Positions 16,842 to 26,904 of a stretch of 58,453 bases of DNA are shown here, piece after piece. Made by a program: the position numbers and the translations under genes. Position 1 is the first letter of the stretch. Each line of letters begins with the position of its first letter. A model generated the notes under the pieces. It saw only the letters and a program-made list of their open reading frames with translations. It did no database searches and was not told the origin of the DNA. Origin of the DNA: Clostridia bacterium (lineage in GTDB: Bacteria; Bacillota; Clostridia; Oscillospirales; CAG-272); assembly GCA_017444735.1 (NCBI GenBank), contig JAFSWB010000034.1:1-58453 (forward strand), read 5' to 3'.

Positions 16842-18026
16842 ATGGACGATCTCAAAAAGAGGGCGCTCGCAGCGCACGAAAAGTGGCGGGGGAAAATAAG
16901 GATAGAGCCGGTCGCGAGGGCGACGACTCCCGAAGAGCTTTCGCTCGCCTACACTCCCGGCGTCGCCGAGCCGTGCCTTGCGATACGCGACGATCCCTCT
17001 CTGTCATATAAGCTGACAAGAAGATGGAACACGGTCGCCGTTATAACCGACGGGACCGCGATCCTCGGCCTCGGAGATATCGGAGGCGTCGCCGGAATGC
17101 CGGTAATGGAAGGAAAATGCCTTCTTTTCAAGGAATTCGCCGACATCGACGCCGTGCCGCTCTGCGTCGGTACGCGCGACACGGACGAATTCGTCTCGAC
17201 GGTCGCGAATATCGCCGACAGCTTCGGCGGGATAAACCTCGAGGACATCTCGGCGCCGAGGTGCTTTGAAATCGAGAGAAAGCTGAAAGCGGCGTGCTCG
17301 GTCCCCGTTTTTCACGACGACCAGCACGGGACCGCGATCATCGTCGGCGCGGCGCTTATAAACGCCTTCCGCCTCACCGGACGGCGTCTGTCCGATTCCG
17401 TCGTCGTCATCAACGGCGCGGGAGCCGCCGGATGCTCGATAGGCCGTCACCTGATGGATCTCGGCGCGAAAAACGTCGTTTTCGTCGATAAATCGGGAGC
17501 GATCGTCCGTGGAGAAGCGTACGAAAGCCCCGAGCACGCCGCGCTCTCACTGATTTCTAATCCCGAAGAGAGGCGCGGTACGCTCGCCGAAGTGATAAAG
17601 GGAGCGGACGCCGTGATCGGAGTCTCACGCCCGGGGCTGTTCACGGAGGATATGATAAGGTCCATGGCGAAGGACCCCGTCGTTTTCGCTCTCGCAAATC
17701 CGACGCCGGAAATAATGCCGGACAGGGCGGTCGCCGCGGGCGCCGCCGTCGTCGGAACGGGAAGAAGCGATTTCAAAAATCAGATCAACAACGTCCTCGC
17801 CTTCCCCGGGATCTTTCGCGGCGTTCTCGACGCCGGCGCGACGGACGTGAACGCCGAAATGAAAAAGGCCGCGACCTCCGCGCTCGTCTCTCTCGTTTCC
17901 GACGACGAGCTCTCCCCCGATTACGTTATCCCGTCGGCGTTCGACAGACGAGTCGTCAAGCGCGTCGCGGAAGCGGTCGCGGAGGCGGCGAGGAGGACCG
18001 GAGCCGTCAGGGACGCGATCCGTTGA
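16842..18026 (+). CDS. NAD(P)-dependent malic enzyme
   Basis: Oxidatively decarboxylates malate to pyruvate and CO2 with reduction of NAD(P). This is the short bacterial form of 394 residues without a phosphotransacetylase domain. The opening SLAYTPGVAEPC, the metal-binding acidic motif in VFHDDQHGTAI, the Rossmann fingerprint INGAGAAGCSIG and the C-terminal NPTPEIMPD and GRSDFKNQINNVLAFPG are all present. GAGG six bases before ATG 16842 decides against an upstream in-frame TTG at 16830. It has its own promoter and no obvious terminator before the V-ATPase operon promoter. With OadA and FumB nearby it belongs to the C4-dicarboxylate/pyruvate node. Confidence 0.95.
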   Translation: MDDLKKRALAAHEKWRGKIRIEPVARATTPEELSLAYTPGVAEPCLAIRDDPSLSYKLTRRWNTVAVITDGTAILGLGDIGGVAGMPVMEGKCLLFKEFADIDAVPLCVGTRDTDEFVSTVANIADSFGGINLEDISAPRCFEIERKLKAACSVPVFHDDQHGTAIIVGAALINAFRLTGRRLSDSVVVINGAGAAGCSIGRHLMDLGAKNVVFVDKSGAIVRGEAYESPEHAALSLISNPEERRGTLAEVIKGADAVIGVSRPGLFTEDMIRSMAKDPVVFALANPTPEIMPDRAVAAGAAVVGTGRSDFKNQINNVLAFPGIFRGVLDAGATDVNAEMKKAATSALVSLVSDDELSPDYVIPSAFDRRVVKRVAEAVAEAARRTGAVRDAIR

Positions 18027-18059
18027 ACGTTAAAATATCTTTATTTATATATTATTAAG

Positions 18060-18088
18060 TTGCCTTTGACGCAATTATATGGTATAAT
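18060..18088 (+). promoter_or_regulatory. V-ATPase operon promoter
   Basis: TTGCCT (18060-18065), 17 bases, TATAAT (18083-18088). It lies 83 bases before the first gene of the operon. Confidence 0.65.
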
Positions 18089-18110
18089 GTAATTTAAGTT
18101 ATGTGTTTCC

Positions 18111-18139
18111 GTGACCGTCCCCTCTCGCGGGGACTTCAC
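18111..18139 (+). promoter_or_regulatory. stem-loop in the V-ATPase 5' leader
   Basis: GTGA-CC-GTCCCC pairs with GGGGAC-T-TCAC around TCTCGC. No T-run follows, so it is probably an mRNA-stabilising or regulatory hairpin, not a terminator. It sits between the promoter and the ribosome binding site. Confidence 0.5.
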
Positions 18140-18171
18140 AGATCAAATATTCCACCCCGGAGGTGATCGGT

Positions 18172-18492
18172 TTGCCTGAGGAAATCATCAAAACGATCAA
18201 GGAAGCGGAGAAAAACGCCGACAAAAGATACGCGGAGGCGGAAGCCGCCGCGGAGGCGGAGATCCGCGAAGCCGCGATAAGCGCCGACAAGAAGATCAAA
18301 GAGGCGGAGGCGGAAGCCGAAGCGGCCGTCGCCGCGGCGAGGGCAAAGGGCGCGGCGCGCGCGGACGAGATCAGAAAAAAGTATGAGGAAGCCGCCCGTC
18401 AAACCGCCGGAGAGCTCGCCGAGGCGGCAAAGGAAAAGAAAAACGAGGCGGTCGCCGTCGTCGTTCAGGAGTTGATTGGCAAATGGCAATAA
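18172..18492 (+). CDS. V/A-type ATP synthase subunit H (peripheral stalk)
   Basis: A 106-residue protein made almost wholly of charged Ala/Glu/Lys heptads (EAEAAAEAEIREAA and following), the long coiled coil that pairs with subunit E in the peripheral stalk between the A1/V1 head and the membrane part. GGAGG eight bases before a TTG at 18172 defines the start (MPEEIIKTIKEAEKN); a GTG at 18163 lies inside the ribosome binding site. It opens the nine-gene operon and overlaps the subunit I gene by ten bases, which implies coupled translation. Confidence 0.88.
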   Translation: MPEEIIKTIKEAEKNADKRYAEAEAAAEAEIREAAISADKKIKEAEAEAEAAVAAARAKGAARADEIRKKYEEAARQTAGELAEAAKEKKNEAVAVVVQELIGKWQ

Positions 18493-20417
18493 CGAAAATG
18501 AAGCGCTTCCGGATCCTGACGCTGAAGGACGAGGCGAAGAGTCTCGTCGCATCGCTTCAGTCGCTCCGGTGCGCCGACATTGAAAAAGCCGAGGCGTCGG
18601 AGGACGAGGCGGGATTCGAAAGCTACGACGTATCCGAAGACGAAAGCGCCGTCAAGACGAGGATCTCCGAAACAGCTGCCGCGCTCGACTTTCTCGCCCT
18701 TTTCAGAAAAAAGAGCCGCGGGCTCTTCTCCCCTCTTCCCGAGGTGAGCGAAAAGGACGCGTCCCTCCCGCCGCCGGGCGAGGGGGAGTTCGCGACAGTC
18801 AGACACGTTCTCGATCTGAGAGACGAGAGAACGAGGCTCATCGCGGACAAAACCGCCGTTCAGAACGAGATATCGTCTCTTTTGCCGTGGGAAGGACTCG
18901 CCGAGCCGATCCCGAGGATCGAAACGGAGTCCACCGTCTCCGTCGTCGGCTCCCTCCCGGCGAAAGCGCAGCCCGCGAAGATCGAACGGCTCCTCGACGG
19001 TCTTCCCGCCGTTATCGAGACGGTCCGGACCGAGCAAACGGTCCGCTGCGTTATGCTGACCGCTCACCGCGACAGCTTCGACGAGGCTCTCGCCGCGCTG
19101 TCAAGGGCGGGGTTCTCCCCGGCGGGATGTGAAGCGGATGAAAAAGACGGATTCGCCGCCGGAAAAATCGCGCGGCTGAGAAACGATCTTTCCGAAATGG
19201 TAAAACGGATCGAAGAAATCGACGAGGAAGCTGAGAAGCTCTCCGAACGGACCGAAAAGCTCGAGCTTCATCACGACGTTCTGTCAAGCGAGGCGGAGCG
19301 GTTGAAGGCGGCGTCGAAATTCGAGGTTACCGAAAAGTGCGCGATCCTGTCCGGGTGGGTCCCGGAGCCGGCGCTTCCGTCGGTGACCCGCCTCCTCGAC
19401 GAAAGAGGAGACGCTTACGAATTTACCGATCCCGCGGGGGACGACGACGTGCCGATCCTCCTCTCGAACGACCGCTTTTCGAGAAGCTACGAGCCTGTCA
19501 TCGAGCTTTACTCGCTTCCCAGATACGGATCGTTCGATCCGACGCTGATAATGAGCTTCTTCTACACGGTCATCTTCGGCCTCATGCTCGCCGACGTCGG
19601 ATACGGCGTTCTCATCACTCTCGGCTGTATCCTCGGGATCAAGCTGATGAAGCCGAAAAAATCGACGCGCAATATGCTCTCGATGTTCGCCAAGTGCGGT
19701 ATCAGCTGTATCGTTTGCGGTATCCTCTTCGGAGGGTATTTCGGCGACGCCCCGTCGGTTATCATGGACCGCTGGTTCGCAAAGCCGCTCGGCGAGCTCG
19801 CCGTATGGTTCAACCCGCTGACGAATTTCACGACGTTTTTGACCGTATCGCTCGTGATCGGCGCCGTTCACCTCGTCACGGGCCTCGCGATCAAATTCTA
19901 CGTCCTGTGGCGGCAGGGGAAGAAGCTCGACGCGCTATTCGACGCGGGAGCGTGGATCCTGCTCTTCGTCGGCGCGGGAGCGTTCCTGTTCTTCCGTCCG
20001 GTCGGTATCGCTCTCGTCGCGGTCGCTCTTCTGACCCTTATTGCGACGGGCGGCAGACACAACAAGAACCCGATAATGAAGATCTTCGGAGGTTTTGCGA
20101 GTCTCTACGACATAGTCGGATACCTTTCCGATCTTCTCTCTTATTCGAGGATCCTTGCGCTCGGCCTCGCTTCGATGGTCATTGCGAGCGTCTTCAACAT
20201 CCTCGGCACGATGCCGGGCCCGTCGGTCGTCGGCGTCGTCTTCTTCATCGTTATTTTCCTGATCGGCCATCTGCTCAATATGGCGATCAACCTTCTCGGA
20301 ACGTTCGTCCACACGTCGCGTTTGCAGTACATCGAATTTTTCGGGAAATTCTATGAGGACGGAGGACGTCCCTTCGAGCCCCTGACGCCAAGTTCAAAAT
20401 ACGTTGTCTTCAAATGA
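18483..20417 (+). CDS. V/A-type ATP synthase subunit I (a-subunit homologue)
   Basis: The 644-residue stator subunit that forms the ion half-channels against the c-ring. The first half (about 1-320) is cytosolic and partly coiled coil, docking the peripheral stalks. The second half has about seven or eight transmembrane segments, starting at LPRYGSFDPTLIMSFFYTVI. The LSYSRILALGLASMVIA segment carries the conserved arginine that is expected to interact with the c-ring carboxylate. The length is normal for the family. Confidence 0.94.
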   Translation: MAITKMKRFRILTLKDEAKSLVASLQSLRCADIEKAEASEDEAGFESYDVSEDESAVKTRISETAAALDFLALFRKKSRGLFSPLPEVSEKDASLPPPGEGEFATVRHVLDLRDERTRLIADKTAVQNEISSLLPWEGLAEPIPRIETESTVSVVGSLPAKAQPAKIERLLDGLPAVIETVRTEQTVRCVMLTAHRDSFDEALAALSRAGFSPAGCEADEKDGFAAGKIARLRNDLSEMVKRIEEIDEEAEKLSERTEKLELHHDVLSSEAERLKAASKFEVTEKCAILSGWVPEPALPSVTRLLDERGDAYEFTDPAGDDDVPILLSNDRFSRSYEPVIELYSLPRYGSFDPTLIMSFFYTVIFGLMLADVGYGVLITLGCILGIKLMKPKKSTRNMLSMFAKCGISCIVCGILFGGYFGDAPSVIMDRWFAKPLGELAVWFNPLTNFTTFLTVSLVIGAVHLVTGLAIKFYVLWRQGKKLDALFDAGAWILLFVGAGAFLFFRPVGIALVAVALLTLIATGGRHNKNPIMKIFGGFASLYDIVGYLSDLLSYSRILALGLASMVIASVFNILGTMPGPSVVGVVFFIVIFLIGHLLNMAINLLGTFVHTSRLQYIEFFGKFYEDGGRPFEPLTPSSKYVVFK

Positions 20418-20437
20418 CGTTTATATTACGGAGGTAA

Positions 20438-20950
<513 letters not shown>

Positions 20951-20974
20951 ACGACAACTCAAAAAGGTGTGTAA

Positions 20975-21643
20975 ATGAACAACCTTAATCTGATTCTCGA
21001 TAAGATCGACGCCGAGTGTTCCTCGCGTATCGACGCCCTCAACAGGGATAAGGACGCGAAGATCGACGAGATCGCAAAAGCCGCGGACGACAGGGTCGGC
21101 GACATATTCCGCCGCGCCGAGGGCACGGCGATCCGTGAATACGAGTCCGCCGTCTCACGCGCCGAGTCGTCGGGAAAGCTCGCCGCGCGCGAGATCGTTC
21201 TCGGCGCAAAATCGGCCGTTCTCGAACAGGTGTACGCGGACGCCGAGAAATTCATCCGTTCCCTTCCCGACGACGAGTACGTTCTCGTTCTGTCCCGTCT
21301 TCTCGCGGGCGCGGTGATCGAAAGGCAGGAGGCCGTCGCCGCCCTCGTCGAAAAATACGGTGAGGAGGAATACGGCGCGGAGGCGAAGGTTCCTTTTGAC
21401 GCCGCGTTCTCCCCCGAGGACGCCGAAAAGTTCGGGAAAGAAGCGATTACGAAGGCCGAGCAGTATATCGCAAACCGCGATCTGATCGTTCCGAGGATCC
21501 GCCTTGCGAAATCTCCCGTCGATATTACCGGCGGCGTCGTCGTCAAATACGGCGATTCCGAGACGAACTGCTCGATCTCGGCGATGATCGCCTCCGTCAA
21601 GGACAAGACCGACGCCCGAATCGCGCGCGTTCTTTTCCCGTAA
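20975..21643 (+). CDS. V/A-type ATP synthase subunit E (peripheral stalk)
   Basis: A 222-residue subunit. A long N-terminal helix rich in Ala, Asp, Arg and Lys (about 1-100) pairs with subunit H in the peripheral stalk. The globular C-terminal domain, including the DITGGVVVKYGD segment typical of subunit E, caps the head and binds subunit B. It lies 24 bases after subunit K and nine bases before subunit C in the same operon. Confidence 0.9.
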   Translation: MNNLNLILDKIDAECSSRIDALNRDKDAKIDEIAKAADDRVGDIFRRAEGTAIREYESAVSRAESSGKLAAREIVLGAKSAVLEQVYADAEKFIRSLPDDEYVLVLSRLLAGAVIERQEAVAALVEKYGEEEYGAEAKVPFDAAFSPEDAEKFGKEAITKAEQYIANRDLIVPRIRLAKSPVDITGGVVVKYGDSETNCSISAMIASVKDKTDARIARVLFP

Positions 21644-21652
21644 GGAGATACT

Positions 21653-22663
21653 ATGAAAACCATCAAAGAAACCGAATACGTCTACGCGTCCACGCGAGTG
21701 AAGGCGGCCGACGGAAAAGGGACGTCAAAGGAAAGGATCGCCTCCTTCGCGGAGGCCGCCTACCGTGACGCTCTGACCGCCGCGATCATCGATTCCGGCC
21801 TCGTTCCGGATGAGGCGCGCGGCGCGGTCGACAGTCCCGCCGACGCCGCCGACGCCGCGCTTCGCGGGGCGGCGGATCTGCTTGTCTCGAGCGTTCCCGA
21901 CCCGGACGTTTACGATTTTCTGTTCTACAAGTATGATTGCTGCAACATCAAGACGGCGCTGAAAGAGAGCATAACGTCGGAGCACGATCCGTCGCGGTAT
22001 TTCACGTGCGGGACCGTTCCCGCCGACGTCGTGATCTCTGCCGTCTCTTCCCGCGATTATTCGCTTCTCCCGCCGTCGATGGGAAAGAGAGCGGAGGAGG
22101 CGCGTAACACGTACGAGACGACCGCGGAAGCGAGGTGCATCGACCTGCTTCTCGACGTCGGGTGCTTTGAGGACGCCTCACGCTCGGCGGAGGAATCGGG
22201 CGTTCCCTTTTTCAGGGAATACGTCTCACTTCTCGCCGACGCGGCGAACTACTCCGCGTTTTTGAGGATCTCGTCGTCAGGCGCGTCTCCCGAGGCGGTG
22301 AGCACGCTCGTCAAAAGAGCCGTCGTTCCGGGAGGATCGGCGCCCGCCGAGGTGTTCGGATCCGCGGCAGAAGCGGAAACGCACGCAGAGCGGATCGACG
22401 CGCTCCTTATGAAGACGGACCGCGTCGCGTACCGTGATATCATCACGTCGTCCGACGATCCGGGAGCCGTCTCGGAGGCGTTCGACCGTCTCATCTGCGA
22501 GCTCGTCAGGACGCTCGACTTCAAGGCTTTCGGTCCCGAGATCCCCGCCGCGTTCTTTATCAAAAGAGAGGCGGAGGTCAGGGCCGTCAGGATCGCCGCG
22601 TCGATGATCGGGGCGGGCAAGAGCGCCGACGAGATCAAAAAACGTGTGGGATTGGAGTATTGA
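21653..22663 (+). CDS. V/A-type ATP synthase subunit C (central stalk socket)
   Basis: A 336-residue, mostly helical subunit of the V0d/subunit C family. It couples the rotor ring to the central stalk (subunits D and F). FLFYKYDCCNIKTALKES near residue 90 is the conserved segment of the family. The rest diverges, as is usual. It is followed after one base by the subunit F gene. Confidence 0.88.
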   Translation: MKTIKETEYVYASTRVKAADGKGTSKERIASFAEAAYRDALTAAIIDSGLVPDEARGAVDSPADAADAALRGAADLLVSSVPDPDVYDFLFYKYDCCNIKTALKESITSEHDPSRYFTCGTVPADVVISAVSSRDYSLLPPSMGKRAEEARNTYETTAEARCIDLLLDVGCFEDASRSAEESGVPFFREYVSLLADAANYSAFLRISSSGASPEAVSTLVKRAVVPGGSAPAEVFGSAAEAETHAERIDALLMKTDRVAYRDIITSSDDPGAVSEAFDRLICELVRTLDFKAFGPEIPAAFFIKREAEVRAVRIAASMIGAGKSADEIKKRVGLEY

Positions 22664-22664
22664 T

Positions 22665-22976
22665 ATGGCAAAAACAGCCGTCGTTGGACGGAGTGACAAG
22701 ATCCTCTGCTTTCTCGCGTCGGGCTTCCGCATCTACGACGCGGGCGACGCCGAGGAAGCAAAAGAGGCCGTGAAGCGAGCGCGGGCCGACGGGTGCGACG
22801 TGATCTTCGTCTCGCCCGAAGTCGGCGAAGCGATCGAGTGGGCCGACAAAAAATACGGCGAGGCGGTGACGCCCGCCGTGATACCTCTTCCGCTCCCGTC
22901 CGGCGAGGACGCGATGAAGAGACTGACGTCGTTCGTGGAGCGCGCCGTCGGCGCGGATATCCTCGCGAACGACTGA
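22665..22976 (+). CDS. V/A-type ATP synthase subunit F (central stalk)
   Basis: A 103-residue alpha/beta protein with a Rossmann-like fold that binds subunit D in the rotating central stalk. The start [21 protein letters not shown] and the [12 protein letters not shown] and VTPAVIPLP segments match the family. The ATG sits one base after the subunit C stop, with GGAGT just upstream; a longer in-frame GTG start would overlap subunit C and is less likely. Confidence 0.9.
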   Translation: MAKTAVVGRSDKILCFLASGFRIYDAGDAEEAKEAVKRARADGCDVIFVSPEVGEAIEWADKKYGEAVTPAVIPLPLPSGEDAMKRLTSFVERAVGADILAND

Positions 22977-23002
22977 CGATATCAGGAAAGGATAATATCG
23001 GT

Positions 23003-24763
23003 ATGACTGAAGGAAAAATCATCAAAATATCGGGTCCTCTCGTCGTCGCTGAGGGCATGCGCGAAGCCAATATGTTTGACGTCGTGCGCGTCGGTGAGAA
23101 GAAACTCATCGGCGAGATAATCGAGATGCGCTCCGACAAGGCGTCGATCCAGGTTTACGAGGAGACCGCGGGACTCGGAAGAGGCGACGTCGTCGTCTCC
23201 GCCATGGAGCCGCTCTCCGTCGAGCTCGGACCGGGCCTGATCGGCAACATCTACGACGGTATCCAGCGTCCTCTCGAGGAGATGGTGCGCCTTACCGGTC
23301 CCAATATCACGAAGGGCGTCGATATCCCGCCGCTCAACCGTGAGAAGAAATGGGAATTCGTCGCGACCGCGAAGATCGGAGACGAAGTCACGGGCGGCGA
23401 TATCGTCGGATACGTCGATGAATCGGAAGTCATCCGTCACAAAATAATGGTCCCGCCGGGGACGTCGGGCAGGATCGAGTACCTTCTCTCGGGAAGCTAC
23501 TCCGTCACCGACAAAATCGGCGAGATCGCGTCTTCCGACGGCGGGAAGAAAGAACTGACGCTCATGCAGAAGTGGCCCGTCAGACGCGCCCGTCCGTACA
23601 AGGAAAAGCTCTCTCCCGAGATCCCGATGATAACGGGGCAGCGCGTTATCGACGCGCTCTTCCCCATCGCCATGGGCGGCACGGCGTGTGTTCCCGGTCC
23701 TTTCGGCTCGGGAAAGACCGTCGTTCAGCACCAGCTCGCCAAGTGGAGCAACGTGGACCTCGTCGTCTACATCGGCTGCGGCGAGCGCGGCAACGAGATG
23801 ACCGACGTTCTGCGCGAGTTCCCCGAGATCAAGGACCCGCGCACCGGCAAGTCGCTCATGCAGAGGACCGTCCTTATCGCGAACACGTCGGATATGCCCG
23901 TCGCGGCGCGCGAGGCGTCGATATATACCGGCATCACCATAGCCGAGTACTTCAGAGACATGGGTCTGTCAGTCGCCGTCATCGCGGACTCGACCTCCCG
24001 CTGGGCGGAGGCGCTTCGCGAGATGAGCGGCCGTCTCGAGGAAATGCCCGGAGACGAGGGATATCCCGCATATCTGACTTCCCGTCTCGCGGGGTTCTAT
24101 GAAAGAGCGGGACAGGTCAAGTGTATCGGGTCCGACGGAAGGTGGGGCTCGCTCACCGCGATCGGAGCCGTCTCTCCGCAGGGCGGAGACATCTCCGAGC
24201 CCGTGTCGCAGGCGACGCTCCGTATCGTCAAGGTCTTCTGGGGTCTTGACTCGGCGCTCGCATACAGCCGCCACTTCCCCGCCATCAACTGGCTCAACTC
24301 ATATTCGCTCTACAAGGACAAGCTCGAGGGTTGGTACGACGAAAACGTGTCGAAAAAGTGGTCGGAGGACACCGCTGAATTGTTAAGGATCCTTCAGAAG
24401 GAATCCGAGCTCGAAGAGATCGTCAAGCTCGTCGGCGTCGACGCCCTTTCGGGCGACGACCGGCTCACGCTTGAGGTCGCCCGTTCGATCAGAGAGGACT
24501 ACCTCCAGCAGGACGCCTTCAACATCGAGGACTCGTTCACGTCGCTTCCGAAGCAGTTCGGCATCGTCGACCTCATCCTCTTCTTCCGCGACCGAGCGAA
24601 GGAAGCGATGGACACCGGCGCCGATATCCAGCGCATCTCCGAGCTCCCCGTCAGGGAAAAGATCGGCCGCGCGAAGACGGTAAACGACGCCGAATACAAG
24701 GAGACCTACTCCGCGATCAAGAAAGAGATCGTCGACAGTCTTTCGGAAATAACGCCGAGATAA
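23003..24763 (+). CDS. V/A-type ATP synthase catalytic subunit A
   Basis: The 586-residue catalytic subunit. The Walker A motif PGPFGSGKT is at residues 231-239, and the non-homologous insert of A-type subunits spans about 110-190 ([20 protein letters not shown]). [16 protein letters not shown] carries the conserved catalytic glutamate, and [17 protein letters not shown] the Walker B region. The start at 23003 gives the normal N terminus [19 protein letters not shown]. The frame is open upstream into subunit F but is not used. AGGAAAGGA precedes it. Confidence 0.97.
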   Translation: MTEGKIIKISGPLVVAEGMREANMFDVVRVGEKKLIGEIIEMRSDKASIQVYEETAGLGRGDVVVSAMEPLSVELGPGLIGNIYDGIQRPLEEMVRLTGPNITKGVDIPPLNREKKWEFVATAKIGDEVTGGDIVGYVDESEVIRHKIMVPPGTSGRIEYLLSGSYSVTDKIGEIASSDGGKKELTLMQKWPVRRARPYKEKLSPEIPMITGQRVIDALFPIAMGGTACVPGPFGSGKTVVQHQLAKWSNVDLVVYIGCGERGNEMTDVLREFPEIKDPRTGKSLMQRTVLIANTSDMPVAAREASIYTGITIAEYFRDMGLSVAVIADSTSRWAEALREMSGRLEEMPGDEGYPAYLTSRLAGFYERAGQVKCIGSDGRWGSLTAIGAVSPQGGDISEPVSQATLRIVKVFWGLDSALAYSRHFPAINWLNSYSLYKDKLEGWYDENVSKKWSEDTAELLRILQKESELEEIVKLVGVDALSGDDRLTLEVARSIREDYLQQDAFNIEDSFTSLPKQFGIVDLILFFRDRAKEAMDTGADIQRISELPVREKIGRAKTVNDAEYKETYSAIKKEIVDSLSEITPR

Positions 24764-24781
24764 GAAAGGAAGTTATCCCAA

Positions 24782-26167
24782 ATGATCCGTGAATACAGAA
24801 CGATTGAAGAGATAGCCGGTCCTCTTATGCTCGTGCGCAAGGTGGACGGCGTCAAATACGACGAGCTCGGCGAGATCGAGCTCGAATCAGGCGAGGTCAG
24901 AAGATGCCGCGTCCTCGAGGTCGACGGATCGAACGTGCTCGTCCAGCTTTTCGAGGCGTCCGCGGGCCTGAACCTCGCTCACTCCAAGGTGAGATTCACC
25001 GGCCACGGAGTCGAGCTCCCCGTCTCTGACGATATGCTCGGCCGCGTTTTCTCCGGTATGGGAAAGCCGATCGACGGCGGACCGAAGCTGATCCCGACCG
25101 CTTCTCTCGATATCAACGGCACGCCGATCAATCCGGCGGCGAGAGATTACCCGAACGAATTCATCCAGACCGGCGTGTCGACGATCGACGGTCTCAACAC
25201 CCTCGTCAGAGGGCAGAAGCTCCCGATCTTTTCGGGCTCCGGTCTCCCTCACGCAAACCTCGCGGCGCAGATCGCCCGTCAGGCGACCGTGCGCTCCGAC
25301 GGAGGCGAAAAATCGGAATTCGCGGTCGTTTTCGCCGCGGTGGGCATCACGTTCGAGGAAGCGGATTTCTTTATCAGCGACTTCAAGAGAACGGGAGCCA
25401 TCGACAGAACGGTGCTGTTCATCAACCTCGCCTCCGACCCCGCCATCGAGAGGATCTCGACCCCGAGAATGGCGCTGACGGCGGCTGAATATCTCGCGTT
25501 TGAGAAGAATATGCACGTTCTCGTCATCATCACCGACATCACCAACTACGCGGAAGCTCTCCGCGAGGTTTCCGCGGCGAGAAAGGAAGTCCCCGGGCGG
25601 CGCGGATATCCCGGATATCTGTACACCGACCTTGCGACGATGTACGAGCGCGCCGGAAGGAAGCTCGGGCGCGAGGGGTCGATCACCATGATCCCGATCC
25701 TGACGATGCCGGAGGACGACAAGACCCACCCGATCCCCGACCTTACCGGTTACATTACCGAGGGACAGATCATCCTGTCGCGCGAAATGCACCGCAAGGG
25801 ATATATGCCTCCCGTCGACGTTCTTCCCTCCCTGTCGAGACTGAAGGACAAGGGTATCGGCGCCGGTGAGACCCGCGAGGATCACGCCGGAACGATGAAC
25901 CAGCTGATCGCCTGCTACGCGAGAGGCCGCGACGCGAAGGAGCTCATGGTCGTCCTCGGAGAGGCGGCGCTCACTCCGCTTGACAGAATGTACGCGGCGT
26001 TCGCCGACGAATTCGAGAAGCGTTATATCAATCAGGGATTCTACGAAAACAGATCCGTCGAGGAAACGCTCGATCTCGGCTGGGAGCTTCTTCGTCTTCT
26101 TCCGAGAAGCGAAATGAAGAGGATCAAGACGGCGATACTCGACAAATACTGGCCGGAGGACGAATAA
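24782..26167 (+). CDS. V/A-type ATP synthase subunit B (non-catalytic nucleotide-fold subunit)
   Basis: A 461-residue partner of subunit A in the hexameric head. The P-loop position reads [18 protein letters not shown], without the Walker lysine, as expected for the B subunit. [19 protein letters not shown], the arginine-finger region, is present. It follows subunit A by 18 bases and is of standard length. Confidence 0.97.
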   Translation: MIREYRTIEEIAGPLMLVRKVDGVKYDELGEIELESGEVRRCRVLEVDGSNVLVQLFEASAGLNLAHSKVRFTGHGVELPVSDDMLGRVFSGMGKPIDGGPKLIPTASLDINGTPINPAARDYPNEFIQTGVSTIDGLNTLVRGQKLPIFSGSGLPHANLAAQIARQATVRSDGGEKSEFAVVFAAVGITFEEADFFISDFKRTGAIDRTVLFINLASDPAIERISTPRMALTAAEYLAFEKNMHVLVIITDITNYAEALREVSAARKEVPGRRGYPGYLYTDLATMYERAGRKLGREGSITMIPILTMPEDDKTHPIPDLTGYITEGQIILSREMHRKGYMPPVDVLPSLSRLKDKGIGAGETREDHAGTMNQLIACYARGRDAKELMVVLGEAALTPLDRMYAAFADEFEKRYINQGFYENRSVEETLDLGWELLRLLPRSEMKRIKTAILDKYWPEDE

Positions 26168-26198
26168 TATCCCGGCGACCTGAAAGGCGCGCGATAAT

Positions 26199-26855
26199 AT
26201 GGCAGTAATTAGAGTCAATCCGACGAGGATGGAGCTGAAAAAGCTCAAAAACAAACTGAATACGGCGAGGCGCGGCCACAAGCTGCTCAAAAACAAGTGC
26301 GACGAGCTGATGAAACAGTTTCTCGACGTCGTGAGAGAGGCGAAGGTCCTTCGCAGGAAGCTCGAGAGCTCTCTGCGCGGCGTCGTCGAGGAATTCGAAT
26401 ACGCCGCCGCCGAGACCGACCCGAGGGTTATGACCGAGGCGCTCCTTCTCCCCGGCTTCGAGGGCGAGGTGAAGACGACGACGCGGAATATAATGAGCGT
26501 CATCGTCCCCGAGTTCCATCCTACGGCGACCGGTCCGGAGAGCCGCGGAGGCGCGAGCTACGGGTATGCGTTCACTTCCCCGTCGATCGACGCCGCGGTG
26601 AACGAGATTTGCGGCGCGACGGAGGATCTTATCCGTCTGGCGTCGCTTGAAAAGGAGTCGCAGCTCCTCTGCGCCGAGATCGAGAAGACGCGGCGGCGCG
26701 TCAACGCGCTGGAATATATCCTTATTCCTCAGTACGTCGAGACGATCAAGTCGATCACGATGAAGCTCGACGAAAACGAGCGCTCGAATCTGACGAGGCT
26801 GATGAAGGTCAAGGATATGATGCTCGAGGGCAAGCGCGCCGGAGAACAGAAATAA
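26199..26855 (+). CDS. V/A-type ATP synthase subunit D (rotor shaft)
   Basis: The 218-residue central shaft subunit. It begins with the conserved VNPTRMELKKLKNKLNTARR and is two long antiparallel helices that would sit inside the A/B hexamer, with a short middle region at about 85-125. It is the last gene of the operon and is followed after one base by an intrinsic terminator. Confidence 0.95.
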   Translation: MAVIRVNPTRMELKKLKNKLNTARRGHKLLKNKCDELMKQFLDVVREAKVLRRKLESSLRGVVEEFEYAAAETDPRVMTEALLLPGFEGEVKTTTRNIMSVIVPEFHPTATGPESRGGASYGYAFTSPSIDAAVNEICGATEDLIRLASLEKESQLLCAEIEKTRRRVNALEYILIPQYVETIKSITMKLDENERSNLTRLMKVKDMMLEGKRAGEQK

Positions 26856-26856
26856 A

Positions 26857-26888
26857 AAAACGGGGTCCCGTGTCACGGGTCCCGTTTT
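26857..26888 (+). terminator. V-ATPase operon terminator
   Basis: AAAACGGGGTCCCGTG and CACGGGTCCCGTTTT pair apart from one bulge and a G-U pair, with T residues at the end. The next ribosome binding site begins eight bases later. Confidence 0.8.
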
Positions 26889-26904
26889 GAAAAAGGAGGC
26901 ATTT

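Noticed and set aside
24887..26503. A 538-codon open frame antisense to V-ATPase subunits B and D
   Set aside because: It mirrors two secure genes in a GC-rich genome, has low-complexity Arg/Asp-rich product and no ribosome binding site. The same holds for the long antisense frames at 341-1747, 34071-35597, 38851-40137 and 48276-50438.
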